Below, piece after piece: positions 49,666 through 58,465 of a stretch of DNA of 64,000 nucleotides. This stretch comes from Mycolicibacterium parafortuitum. Its GTDB lineage: Bacteria; Actinomycetota; Actinomycetes; Mycobacteriales; Mycobacteriaceae. The first letter of the stretch is position 1; every line of letters begins with the position of its first letter. The stretch spans positions 1,116,001 to 1,180,000 of the forward strand of contig NZ_AP022598.1 in NCBI RefSeq assembly GCF_010725485.1. Reading direction: 5' to 3'. The notes beneath the pieces were generated by a model. The model was not told the origin of the DNA and did no database searches. It worked only from the letters and a program-made list of their open reading frames with translations. The position numbers and the translations under genes are program-made.

Positions 49666-52600
49666 GTGTTCGCCTGGTGGGGTCGAACGGTGTACCAGTA
49701 CCGATACATAGTGATCGGTGTCATGGTCGCACTGTGCCTGGGCGGCGGCGTCTACGGCATGAGCCTGGGACAGCACGTCACCCAGAGCGGTTTCTACGAC
49801 GAGGGCAGCCAGTCCGTCCACGCGTCGCTGGTGTCCGACGAGGCCTACGGCCGCGACCGGACCAGCCATGTCGTCGCGATCCTGACGCCGCCGGACGGCG
49901 AGAAGGTCGACAACCCGGAGTGGATGAAGAAGGTCACCGGGGAGCTCGACGATCTGGTCGCCGACCACGAGGACCAGGTCGTCAGCTGGGTCGGCTGGCT
50001 GCGCGCCCCCGACGCCGACTCGGCGACCGTGCAGCAGATGAAGACCGAGGACCTGTCCAAGACGTTCATCAGCATCCCGCTCAAGGGCGATGACGACGAC
50101 ACGATCCTGAAGAACTACCAGGCCATCGAACCGCAGCTGTCCGAGGTCAACGACGGCCGCATCCAGCTGGCCGGTCTCAACCCGCTCGCCAGTGAGCTGA
50201 CGGGCACCATCGGCGAGGACCAGAAGCGCGCCGAGGTGGCCGCCATCCCGCTGGTCTGCGTGGTGCTGTTCTTCGTCTTCGGCGGCGTGATCGCCGCGGC
50301 GCTGCCCGGCATCATCGGCGGCCTGACCATCGCCGGCGCCCTCGGCATCATGCGGCTGTTCGCCGAGTTCATGCCGGTGCACTTCTTCGCCCAGCCGGTG
50401 GTCACGCTGATGGGCCTGGGCATCGCGATCGACTACGGCCTGTTCATGGTGAGCCGGTTCCGCGAGGAGCTGGCCGAGGGCTACGACACCGAGGCGGCCG
50501 TGCGCCGCGCGGTGATGACCTCGGGCCGCACCGTGATGTTCTCGGCGGTGATCCTGGTGGCGTCCTCGGTGCCGCTGCTGCTGTTCCCGCAGGGCTTCCT
50601 GAAGTCCATCACCTACGCGATCATCGCGTCGGTCATGCTCGCGGCGATCCTGTCGATCACCGTGCTGCCTGCCGCCCTGGCCATCCTCGGGCCCCGGGTC
50701 GACGCGCTCGGCGTGCGCTGGCTGCTGAAGTTCATCCAGAACCAGGTCGCCTCCGATCCCGCCAACACCCGCACCAACCCGCTGGCGATCGCGTCGATCC
50801 CGGCCGGTGTGCTGGTCCCGCCGGCCGGTATCGCGCTGGGACACCTGGCCCGCAAACGCATCAAGACCTCCGGTGAGCAGGGCCTGCCGCTGACGGTGAT
50901 CGGCCTGACCCTGGGCTACGTCTGCACCCTCGGCGGGCTGGCCGCGGTGATCATCGCGAACAAGGACGCGCTCGGCACCGGCCTGTACTGGGTGCTGCTC
51001 GGCGTGGTCATCTTCGTCGCGGTGATCGCCGGTGGCCTCGCGCTGGCACGCTACGTCCCGCTGGCCCGCGGCCCGATCGAGTGGTGGGTCGAGTGGCTGG
51101 CCGAGAAGACGCAGAAGACCAAGACGCGCGCCGAGGTCGAGCAGGGCTTCTGGGGCCGGCTGGTCAACGTCGTGATGAAGCGCCCGATCGCGTTCGCCGC
51201 GCCGATCCTGATCGGCATGATCCTGCTGGTCATCCCGCTGGGCCAGCTGTCCCTCGGCGGTATCAGCGAGAAGTACCTGCCGCCGGACAACGGGGTGCGC
51301 CAGGCGCAGGAGGACTTCGACCGCAGCTTCCCCGGCTTCCGCACCGAACCGCTGACCCTGGTGATCGAGCGCACCGACGGCGAACCCGTCACCGATCAGC
51401 AGCTCGCCGAGGTCCGCGCCAAGGCGATGACCGTCAACGGCTTCATCGACCCGGACAACGACCCGTCGAAGATGTGGCAGGAGCGCGCGGTCCAGGAGGG
51501 CGGTTCGAAGGATCCGTCGATCCGGGTGATCCAGAACGGCCTGATCAACCGCAATGACGCGTCCCAGAAGATCGACGAGCTGCGCTCCATCCAGCCGCCA
51601 CGCGGTCTGGAGATCTCGGTGGGCGGCACGCCCGCGCTGGAGCAGGACAGTATCCACAGCCTGTTCGACAAGCTGCCGCTGATGGCGGTGGTGCTGATCG
51701 TCACGACGACGATCCTGATGTTCCTCGCGTTCGGCTCGGTGGTGCTGCCGATCAAGGCCGCGCTGATGAGCGCGCTGACGCTCGGCTCGACGATGGGCAT
51801 CCTGACCTGGATGTTCGTCGACGGGCATGGCTCAGGACTGATGAACTACACACCGCAGCCGCTGATGGCGCCGATGATCGGCCTGATCATCGCGGTGATC
51901 TGGGGCCTGTCCACCGACTACGAGGTGTTCCTGGTGTCCCGCATGGTCGAGGCCCGCGAACGCGGCCTGTCGACAGCCGAGGCGATCCGGATCGGCACCG
52001 CGACCACGGGCCGCCTGATCACCGGTGCCGCACTGGTGCTCGCCGTGGTGGCCGGCGCGTTCGTGTTCTCCGACCTGGTGATGATGAAGTACCTGGCCTT
52101 CGGCCTGCTGATCGCACTGCTGCTGGACGCGACGATCATCCGGATGTTCCTGGTGCCCGCGATCATGAAGCTGCTCGGCGACGACTGCTGGTGGGCGCCG
52201 CGCTGGATGAAGCGCCTGCAGGAGCGCATGGGCCTCGGCGAGACCGAGCTGCCCGACGAGCGCAAGCGCCCGGTGGTCCGTGAAGAGCGCGCCGAGCCGG
52301 CCGAGGCGCTGGTCGGTGCCGGTGGACCGCCGGTGATGACCGCCGCGCGGGGCCTGCCGCACGACCCGACCCATCCCGCACCCGGACGTCCGGCCCCGGT
52401 TCGTCCGCCGGCCACCACGACGCGGATGAACACGCCGGGTTACCCGGTGGACCCGGCGGTTGCGGGGACCACGCGGATCCCGGCCCCGCCGCGACCCCCG
52501 GTCGCGCCTCCCCCGCCGCCTCCGCCCGCCGACGAACCGCAGACCACGCGGCTGTCGGTCGCGAAGAACGCGGTACGCAACGCCGTCAGCGGCGCCGCCG

Positions 52601-53019
52601 CGGCTGCGCGGGGAGCCATGCCGTCCTCGACGCCGCCCGCCTCGACGTCGCAGCCCTCGCCGACGGCGCCGGGTCGCGAGGACCGCGAGATCGAGTCCTG
52701 GCTCGGTGATCTGCGTGGCGGCGACAAGCCGGATGCGGCTGCACCACAGCCACAGCCACAGCCGCTGCGCCCGTCGGCCGAGCCGACCCGGGCGATCGGC
52801 AACGCCGACGACACGACTCAGTCCGAGGACGACTCCGACGACGCGGCGACCAGGGCTATCCCGGCGCAGCGCCCACCGGACGCCGAGACCGCGACCGAGA
52901 AGCTCAACACCCGGCCCGATACCGACGCACCGCCCCGCAGTGGTGACGAGACCACCCGCCGCGGCAGCGGTCCCGGAGTCAGCGCGCAGGATCTGCTGCG
53001 CCGCGAAGGCCGGCTGTAG
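49666..53019 (+). CDS. mmpL3: MmpL3 trehalose monomycolate transporter with inserted membrane domain
   Basis: The essential RND flippase/exporter of trehalose monomycolate, here 1117 residues against about 944 in M. tuberculosis and 1013 in M. smegmatis. The proton-relay Asp-Tyr pairs are present: D256-Y257 in GIAIDYGLF and D751-Y752 in GLSTDYEVF. In M. smegmatis the second pair is at 645, so about 106 extra residues lie between. They are at about 356-470, between VDALGVRWLLKF and WLAEKTQKTKTR, and read like a DUF4190 domain (NPLAIASIPAG, ALGHLARKRIKTSGEQG, IGLTLGYV) plus another helix. A ~250-residue Pro-rich tail ends in the conserved SAQDLLRREGRL. GTG 49666 has AAGGAG upstream. Confidence 0.97.
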   Translation: MFAWWGRTVYQYRYIVIGVMVALCLGGGVYGMSLGQHVTQSGFYDEGSQSVHASLVSDEAYGRDRTSHVVAILTPPDGEKVDNPEWMKKVTGELDDLVADHEDQVVSWVGWLRAPDADSATVQQMKTEDLSKTFISIPLKGDDDDTILKNYQAIEPQLSEVNDGRIQLAGLNPLASELTGTIGEDQKRAEVAAIPLVCVVLFFVFGGVIAAALPGIIGGLTIAGALGIMRLFAEFMPVHFFAQPVVTLMGLGIAIDYGLFMVSRFREELAEGYDTEAAVRRAVMTSGRTVMFSAVILVASSVPLLLFPQGFLKSITYAIIASVMLAAILSITVLPAALAILGPRVDALGVRWLLKFIQNQVASDPANTRTNPLAIASIPAGVLVPPAGIALGHLARKRIKTSGEQGLPLTVIGLTLGYVCTLGGLAAVIIANKDALGTGLYWVLLGVVIFVAVIAGGLALARYVPLARGPIEWWVEWLAEKTQKTKTRAEVEQGFWGRLVNVVMKRPIAFAAPILIGMILLVIPLGQLSLGGISEKYLPPDNGVRQAQEDFDRSFPGFRTEPLTLVIERTDGEPVTDQQLAEVRAKAMTVNGFIDPDNDPSKMWQERAVQEGGSKDPSIRVIQNGLINRNDASQKIDELRSIQPPRGLEISVGGTPALEQDSIHSLFDKLPLMAVVLIVTTTILMFLAFGSVVLPIKAALMSALTLGSTMGILTWMFVDGHGSGLMNYTPQPLMAPMIGLIIAVIWGLSTDYEVFLVSRMVEARERGLSTAEAIRIGTATTGRLITGAALVLAVVAGAFVFSDLVMMKYLAFGLLIALLLDATIIRMFLVPAIMKLLGDDCWWAPRWMKRLQERMGLGETELPDERKRPVVREERAEPAEALVGAGGPPVMTAARGLPHDPTHPAPGRPAPVRPPATTTRMNTPGYPVDPAVAGTTRIPAPPRPPVAPPPPPPPADEPQTTRLSVAKNAVRNAVSGAAAAARGAMPSSTPPASTSQPSPTAPGREDREIESWLGDLRGGDKPDAAAPQPQPQPLRPSAEPTRAIGNADDTTQSEDDSDDAATRAIPAQRPPDAETATEKLNTRPDTDAPPRSGDETTRRGSGPGVSAQDLLRREGRL

Positions 53020-53038
53020 CCGCTTCGCGAGACGGCGG

Positions 53039-54190
53039 CTATTCGCGCGCCTCGACGTCGTCGGGTTCGGCGTTGACCAGGCCCTCGTCCTCGGCCTCGA
53101 ACGCCTGCTCCCGGGCGACGGGGTCGTCTGCGAGCAGCACCCGGATCGCGCTGTTCAAGAACGCCAGCACCGGCACGGCCAAGAGTGCACCGACGATCCC
53201 GGCCAGCACGCCGCCGCCGGCGATCGCGAGCACGATCGCCAGCGGGTGGATCGCGACGGCGCGGCCCATCACCAGCGGCTGCAGCACGTGGCCTTCCAGT
53301 TGCTGCACCGCGATGATCAGCCCGAACGTGATCAGCGCGTAGATCCAGCCCTTCGCGATCAGCGCGACGATGACCGCCAGGAAGCCGGTCACGACGGCGC
53401 CGACGAGCGGGATGAACGCGCCCATGAACACCAGCGACGCCAGCGGCAGCGCCAGCGGGACCCCCATGATCGCCAGGCCGACGCCGATACCGATCGCGTC
53501 GACGGCGGCCACCAGGAAGGTCGCCCGCACGTAACCGATCAGCGAGCGGAACCCGGCCCGGCCGGCGTCGCGCACCCGGTCGCGGACGTGCACCGGGAAG
53601 ATCCGGGTGACGAAGCCGAAGATGTTGCGGCCGCCGTGCAGCAGGAAGATCAGCGTGAAGAACACCAGCAGCGCGCCGGTGACGATCTCGGTCAACGTGC
53701 CCGCGGTGGACAGCGCCCCGCTGGTCAGCTTCTCCTGGTTGCTCTGCAGCGCTTCGATCGCCGTGTCGCGGGCCTGGTTGATCTGCTGGTCGCTGACCTG
53801 CAGCGGCCCGTCGGTGAGCCATCTGCCGACCCCCTCGATGCTGGTCGAGACCTGGCTGACCAGATCGGGCGCGCCCTCGACGAACTGGGTGACGACGAAC
53901 GCCAACAGCCCGCCGAACAGCGAAAAACCGGTCAGCAGCACGAGCGCCACTGCGCCGCCGCGCGGCGCGCCGCGCCGGTCCAGGAAGTCGACGACGGGCA
54001 GCAGCAGCGCCGCGATGATCGTCGCCAGTGCCACCGGCACCACCAGGATCTCCAGCCGCAGCACCACCCACAGCACCGTGACCACCGCAGCGAAGATCAC
54101 CAGCAGGCGCCACGACCATGCGGCGGCGCGGCGGACGACGGGGCTGACCGACTCGTCGGCGAAAGAGTCAAAGGACGGACGAGCAGACAT
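53039..54190 (-). CDS. AI-2E family transporter, Rv0205-like
   Basis: A 383-residue integral membrane protein of the AI-2E/UPF0118 (TerC-like permease) family with about eight helices. The family block [15 protein letters not shown] and the C-terminal [15 protein letters not shown] are clear. Both ends are hydrophilic, the C terminus being acidic. Sequence and position match Rv0205. Members are ion or small-molecule permeases; this one is uncharacterised. It is convergent with mmpL3 with 19 bases between. Confidence 0.9.
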   Translation of the reverse strand: MSARPSFDSFADESVSPVVRRAAAWSWRLLVIFAAVVTVLWVVLRLEILVVPVALATIIAALLLPVVDFLDRRGAPRGGAVALVLLTGFSLFGGLLAFVVTQFVEGAPDLVSQVSTSIEGVGRWLTDGPLQVSDQQINQARDTAIEALQSNQEKLTSGALSTAGTLTEIVTGALLVFFTLIFLLHGGRNIFGFVTRIFPVHVRDRVRDAGRAGFRSLIGYVRATFLVAAVDAIGIGVGLAIMGVPLALPLASLVFMGAFIPLVGAVVTGFLAVIVALIAKGWIYALITFGLIIAVQQLEGHVLQPLVMGRAVAIHPLAIVLAIAGGGVLAGIVGALLAVPVLAFLNSAIRVLLADDPVAREQAFEAEDEGLVNAEPDDVEARE

Positions 54191-54254
54191 TCCGGTAGCG
54201 TAACGGCGCTGCGCTGCCGCGCCTTGGATCTGCGATTCCTGTGAATCCGCGGCT

Positions 54255-54260
54255 TACTCT
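54255..54260 (+). promoter_or_regulatory. Candidate -10 box, leaderless start at 54268
   Basis: TACTCT matches TANNNT and ends 7 bases before GTG 54268, predicting a leaderless transcript for this gene and its downstream operon. Confidence 0.5.
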
Positions 54261-54267
54261 GTAGGGC

Positions 54268-55401
54268 GTGTCACAGGACGTGCCGGCGAGCGACACCCAG
54301 GCCGCGACGGCCGGGGCGCAGCGGACCCGCGGCAAGTACTGGTGGGTGCGCTGGGCCGTCATCGCGGTGGCCGTGATCGTGTTGGCCGTCGAGCTGGCAC
54401 TGGTGCGCGATCAGCTGGCCCAGGCCTGGACGAGCATGCTGTCGGCGAACTGGGTGTGGCTGCTGGCCGCCGCGGTCGCGGCGATGGCCTCGATGCACAG
54501 CTTCGCCCAGATCCAGCGCACTCTGCTGCGGTCGGCCGGGGTGCGGGTGCACCAGTGGCGCTCGGAGGCGGCGTTCTACGCGGGCAACGCCGTGTCCACC
54601 ACGCTGCCGGGCGGCCCGGTACTGTCCGCTACGTTCCTTTACCGCCAGCAGAGACTCTGGGGCGCAACACCTTTGGTGGCTTCCTGGCAGCTGGTGATGT
54701 CGGGTGTGCTGCAAGTGCTCGGGCTGGCGCTGCTCGGTTTGGGCGGGGCCTTCCTGCTGGGCGCCAGCAAGAACCCGATGTCGCTGATCTTCTCCCTCGG
54801 CGGATTCATCGCGCTGCTGCTACTCGCGCAGGCGGTGGTCAGCCGGCCCGAACTGATCGACGGGATCGGCGCGCGGGTGCTGGGTTGGTTCAATGCGGTG
54901 CGCGGCAAGCCCGCAGGCACCGGGCTGGCGAAGTGGCGCGAGATCCTGGCCCAGCTGGAGTCGGTGCAGCTCGGCCGCCGGGACCTCGGGGAGGCCTTCG
55001 GCTGGTCGGTGTTCAACTGGGTCGCCGACGTGGCCTGCCTGCTGTTCGCGTGCTACGCCAGCGGCGGGCATCCGTCGCTGGCCGGCGTCACCGTCGCCTA
55101 CGCGGCGGCCCGCGCGGTCGGGTCGATCCCGCTGATGCCGGGCGGGCTGCTCGTCGTCGAGGCGGTACTGGTGCCCGGCCTGGTCTCCAGCGGTATGCCG
55201 CTGGCCGCCGCGATCTCGGCGATGCTCATCTACCGGCTGATCAGCTGGATCTTCATCTCCGCGATCGGCTGGGTGGTGTTCTTCTTCATGTTCCGCACCG
55301 AGGGCCGGCTGGACCCGGACTCCACCGGCGACATCCCCGAGGAGGCGGCGCAGCCCCCGCAATTCCACCCGCCGGACGATCCGGACCATCCACGAAAGTA
55401 G
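54268..55401 (+). CDS. LPG-synthase/flippase-like membrane protein, Rv0204c-like
   Basis: A 377-residue protein of the lysylphosphatidylglycerol synthase transmembrane (UPF0104, AglD/MprF N-terminal) family. About eight helices are visible, with YAGNAVSTTLPGGPVLSA and the late block AVGSIPLMPGGLLVVEA that are typical of the family. It has no synthase domain, so a lipid flippase-like role is more likely than synthesis. The C-terminal tail is acidic and Pro-rich. It starts an operon with the M23 lipoprotein and DUF3054 genes. Confidence 0.9.
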   Translation: MSQDVPASDTQAATAGAQRTRGKYWWVRWAVIAVAVIVLAVELALVRDQLAQAWTSMLSANWVWLLAAAVAAMASMHSFAQIQRTLLRSAGVRVHQWRSEAAFYAGNAVSTTLPGGPVLSATFLYRQQRLWGATPLVASWQLVMSGVLQVLGLALLGLGGAFLLGASKNPMSLIFSLGGFIALLLLAQAVVSRPELIDGIGARVLGWFNAVRGKPAGTGLAKWREILAQLESVQLGRRDLGEAFGWSVFNWVADVACLLFACYASGGHPSLAGVTVAYAAARAVGSIPLMPGGLLVVEAVLVPGLVSSGMPLAAAISAMLIYRLISWIFISAIGWVVFFFMFRTEGRLDPDSTGDIPEEAAQPPQFHPPDDPDHPRK

Positions 55402-55410
55402 TTGCGCCAC

Positions 55411-56661
55411 ATGAAGGTACCTGCCCTTCTCGCCGTCGCCGCAGTATCGGTGCTCGCTGCCGGCTGTTCGTCGGCGCCGGAGACCACCACCGCCGCCACC
55501 AGCATGGCGGCACCGGCGAACGGCCCGGTCCCTCCACCCCCGTCCGCGGTGCCGCCGCCGGGACCGTCGACGGCCACCCCGGTGGTGGGGAGGGTGCTGG
55601 CCGCACCGATCCCGGTGCGGGCCAGCGACGGCAAGACCCACCTGGCCTACGAGTTGCAGCTGACCAACACCCTTTCCCAGGACGTCACGCTGACCTCGGT
55701 CGACGTCCGCGCCGGGGACCGCACACTGCTTCGGCTGCCCGGTGACCGCCTCGCCTACTGGACCCGTGTCCTCGGAAACCCCGACCCGGCAACGGTCATC
55801 GGTCCCGCACAGACCGCGACCGTGGTTCTGGATGTCGCGCTGCCACCGGACGAGGCGGTGCCCGAACAGTTGATCCATGCCGTGGGCATCACCGTGCCCG
55901 AGCCGATGCTGCCGCTGTTCCCTGCGGCGATGACCGCCGACATCGCCCCCGTCGCCGTGCAGACCCGCAAGCCGGTGACCATCTCCCCGCCCCTGGCCGG
56001 GCCGAACTGGCTGGACGCCAACAGCTGCTGCGATATGACGGCGCACCGGTCGGCACTGAACCCGATCAACGGTCAGATCTGGGCCGCAGAGCGTTTCGGG
56101 ATCGACTACCTGCAGATCGGCCCGGATGGCCGGTTGTTCACCGGGGCCGAGGACAACGTCGAGAGCTACCCGTTCTACGGCAGCGAGATCCTGGCCGTCG
56201 GCGACGGTCCGGTGGTGGACGTCCAGGACGGGCTGCCCGAGCAGATCCCCGGCGTGACACCGACGGGGCTGGCCCTGAACGAGTACGGCGGCAACTACGT
56301 CGTCCAGGATCTCGGCGACGGCAACTACGCGTTCTACGCGCACATGCAGACCGGATCGGTGCGGGTCAAGCCGGGTGAACAGCTCACCGCCCGGCAGGTG
56401 ATCGGCTCGCTGGGTAACAGTGGCAACAGCGATGCGCCGCACCTGCATTTCCACGTGATGGACTCTCCGGACCCGTTGGGCTCCAACGGGCTGCCGTTCG
56501 TCTTCACCGAGTACTCACTGGACTCGCGGGTGACCTCCGACGTCGCCGTCGAGGGCTTGCTGGCCGGTGACGCGGCGGAGCTTGAGCCGGGCTTCGCGCC
56601 GCGTGACGAAAAGGGCACCAGCCCACTGGTTTACGATGTGATGACCTATGCCGAACGATGA
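55411..56661 (+). CDS. M23-peptidase-like lipoprotein, probably inactive
   Basis: A 416-residue lipoprotein: the signal peptide ends in the lipobox LAAGC (Cys about 18-19) and a Pro/Thr-rich linker follows. An Ig-like region (about 60-190) is followed by an M23/LytM domain (about 215-370) with YAHMQTG, GNSGNSDAPHLHFHV (HxH at 346-348). The first zinc-binding HxxxD motif seems lost: Arg228 stands where the His is expected before Asp232 in RFGIDYL. So it may bind rather than cut peptidoglycan. ATG 55411 is chosen over TTG 55402 because the signal peptide fits. It overlaps the DUF3054 gene by 14 bases. Confidence 0.83.
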   Translation: MKVPALLAVAAVSVLAAGCSSAPETTTAATSMAAPANGPVPPPPSAVPPPGPSTATPVVGRVLAAPIPVRASDGKTHLAYELQLTNTLSQDVTLTSVDVRAGDRTLLRLPGDRLAYWTRVLGNPDPATVIGPAQTATVVLDVALPPDEAVPEQLIHAVGITVPEPMLPLFPAAMTADIAPVAVQTRKPVTISPPLAGPNWLDANSCCDMTAHRSALNPINGQIWAAERFGIDYLQIGPDGRLFTGAEDNVESYPFYGSEILAVGDGPVVDVQDGLPEQIPGVTPTGLALNEYGGNYVVQDLGDGNYAFYAHMQTGSVRVKPGEQLTARQVIGSLGNSGNSDAPHLHFHVMDSPDPLGSNGLPFVFTEYSLDSRVTSDVAVEGLLAGDAAELEPGFAPRDEKGTSPLVYDVMTYAER

Positions 56662-57040
56662 TCTCCCCGACCGGGGCCTGGTACTGAAGGCGCTTGCCGC
56701 CGACCTCGTGTGCGTCGTGGTGTTCTGCACGATCGGGCGGCGCAGTCACGCCGAAGGGCTGAGCCTGGCCGGGATCGCCGAGACCGCATGGCCGTTCGTG
56801 ACCGGGGCCGGTGCCGGCTGGCTGCTGGCCCGTGCGTGGCAACGGCCGACGGCACTGGTGCCGACGGGGCTGATCGTGTGGGCGGCGACGGTGATCGTCG
56901 GGATGCTGCTGCGCAAGCTGACCTCGCAAGGCACCGCGCCGAGCTTCATCGTCGTCGCGTCGCTGACGACGGCGGCGCTGCTGCTCGGCTGGCGCGGCGC
57001 GGCGCGGGCGCTGGCGCGCCGGTCGACGACCCGGTCATGA
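56648..57040 (+). CDS. DUF3054 membrane protein
   Basis: A 130-residue protein with four membrane helices and the family features VFCTIGRRSHAEG and TAWPFVTGAGAGWL. The ATG at 56648 lies inside the end of the M23 gene, so translation is coupled. The function of DUF3054 is unknown. It is convergent with the prrB gene, with 8 bases between. Confidence 0.88.
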   Translation: MPNDDLPDRGLVLKALAADLVCVVVFCTIGRRSHAEGLSLAGIAETAWPFVTGAGAGWLLARAWQRPTALVPTGLIVWAATVIVGMLLRKLTSQGTAPSFIVVASLTTAALLLGWRGAARALARRSTTRS

Positions 57041-57048
57041 CATCCCGG

Positions 57049-58416
57049 TCACGGTACTGAATCGTCGCGTGCGACAGGCGAAGTCGAGATCGTCAGCGTC
57101 GCCCGCAGGCCGCCGAGCGGACCGTCGCTGAGCGCGATCGTGCCGCCGTGCAGCGCGGCCTGCTGAGCGACCAGCGCCAGGCCGAGCCCGGAACCGCCCG
57201 GCGCGGCGGTGCTGCCGCGGGAGAACCTGCCGAGCACCGCCTGGTGTTCTGCGGCGGGCAGCCCCTGGCCGTTGTCGTCGACGACGATGGTGATGTCGGA
57301 CTGGTCCCGGCGGCCCGCGAGCACGATGTGCGATGCGGTGCCGTGGGTGACGGCGTTGCGCACCAGGTTGTCCACGGCCAGCCGTAGCCCGGTCGGCCAG
57401 CCCAGCACGGTCCCGAGGTCGTCGGCGGCCTCGATGTCGATGCGGACGTCCCGGTTGACCCGCATGTTCTCCCGCGCCACCCGCTCGAGCAGATCGGCGA
57501 TGTCGATGACCTCGCGGTCCTCGGCCTGGGCGAGCTCGCCGGATGCGAGCTGGCCCAGCGCGGTGATGATGCTCTCGACGCGGCGCTGTGCGCGGGCCAG
57601 GTCGCCGACGACCTCGGCGCGTTCGTCCTCGGGCAGGTCGTGGATGCGCAGGGTGTCCAGATCGGCGCGCATCGCCGTCAGTGGGGTGCGCAGTTCGTGG
57701 GCGGCGGTGGCGGCGAAGTCCTGCGCGGCCTGCAGTGAGCTGGTGGTGACGCGCTGGGCGGCGGCGAGCCGGTCGAGCATCGCGCTCATCGCCTCCGACA
57801 GGTCCTCGGCCTCGCGCACCCCGCGCACCGCCGGGATCTTCTCGGCGCCGTCGCCGAGCCGCTTGGTGTGTTCGGTCAGCCTGCGCAGCGGCCGGATCGC
57901 CGGACCGGCCAGCAGCCAGCCCAACACGCCGGCGATCAGCACCGTGACGACCCCGACGCCGATGTAGAGCGGGATCCGCGCCCGGCTCAGCAGGATGCTG
58001 TCGGCGCGGATCCCGACGGACATCAACACCCCGCCCTCGTCGGCGACCGGGATGGTCCGCACCCGGTACTCGACGCCATTGACGACGACGGTGTCGGTGC
58101 CGGGCGGCAGCGGCGGCAGCTGGAAGCCGCGCTGGAACACCACCTGCCCCGAGGACCGGGACCGGCCGGTCTGCAGCACCCCGCGCCGAGGATCGGTCAG
58201 CTGGTCGGGAAACACACTGGCGTCGACGATCGCATCGAGCCGCCGGTCGAGCTGGGCGTCGTCGTTGTTGGCCAGGACCACCGAGGTCAGCAGCGTGAAA
58301 GCGGCCACAACGGCCGCGGCGGCCGCCGCGGCGGCGATGGCCACCCGGGTGCGCAGGGAGGCCGAGCTGAGGAACCTCGGGACTCGCGGCACCTCACGAT
58401 CCTCGCTCGACGCCAT
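57049..58416 (-). CDS. prrB: PrrB-type sensor histidine kinase
   Basis: A 455-residue membrane kinase. Two helices (about 24-47 and 150-172) flank an extracytoplasmic sensor, then HAMP (RRLTEHTKRLGDG), the H-box AATAAHELRTP with the phosphorylated His240, and the ATPase N, G1 and G2 boxes (DNLVRNAVTHG, DDNGQGLP, GSGLGLALV). It resembles PrrB throughout. Rapid growers such as M. smegmatis have a second PrrAB pair between mmpL3 and mmpL11, which fits this position. The gap to prrA is filled by short tandem repeats. Confidence 0.9.
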   Translation of the reverse strand: MASSEDREVPRVPRFLSSASLRTRVAIAAAAAAAAVVAAFTLLTSVVLANNDDAQLDRRLDAIVDASVFPDQLTDPRRGVLQTGRSRSSGQVVFQRGFQLPPLPPGTDTVVVNGVEYRVRTIPVADEGGVLMSVGIRADSILLSRARIPLYIGVGVVTVLIAGVLGWLLAGPAIRPLRRLTEHTKRLGDGAEKIPAVRGVREAEDLSEAMSAMLDRLAAAQRVTTSSLQAAQDFAATAAHELRTPLTAMRADLDTLRIHDLPEDERAEVVGDLARAQRRVESIITALGQLASGELAQAEDREVIDIADLLERVARENMRVNRDVRIDIEAADDLGTVLGWPTGLRLAVDNLVRNAVTHGTASHIVLAGRRDQSDITIVVDDNGQGLPAAEHQAVLGRFSRGSTAAPGGSGLGLALVAQQAALHGGTIALSDGPLGGLRATLTISTSPVARDDSVP

Positions 58417-58417
58417 G

Positions 58418-58465
58418 GCCCTTGCAGACCGTGCTCTTGCCGACCGTGCTGCCCTTGCAGACCGT
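58418..58465. repeat. Triple short tandem repeat between prrA and prrB
   Basis: GCCCTTGCAGACCGT, GCTCTTGCCGACCGT and GCTGCCCTTGCAGACCGT follow each other and fill the whole space between the prrA stop and the prrB start. On the coding strand each unit carries GGCAAG or GCAAGG purine-rich stretches. Confidence 0.8.

Noticed and set aside
49600..51828. 742-residue frame antisense to mmpL3, and a similar one antisense to mmpL11
   Set aside because: Both are Arg/Gln/His-rich shadows of membrane protein genes with no recognisable domain.
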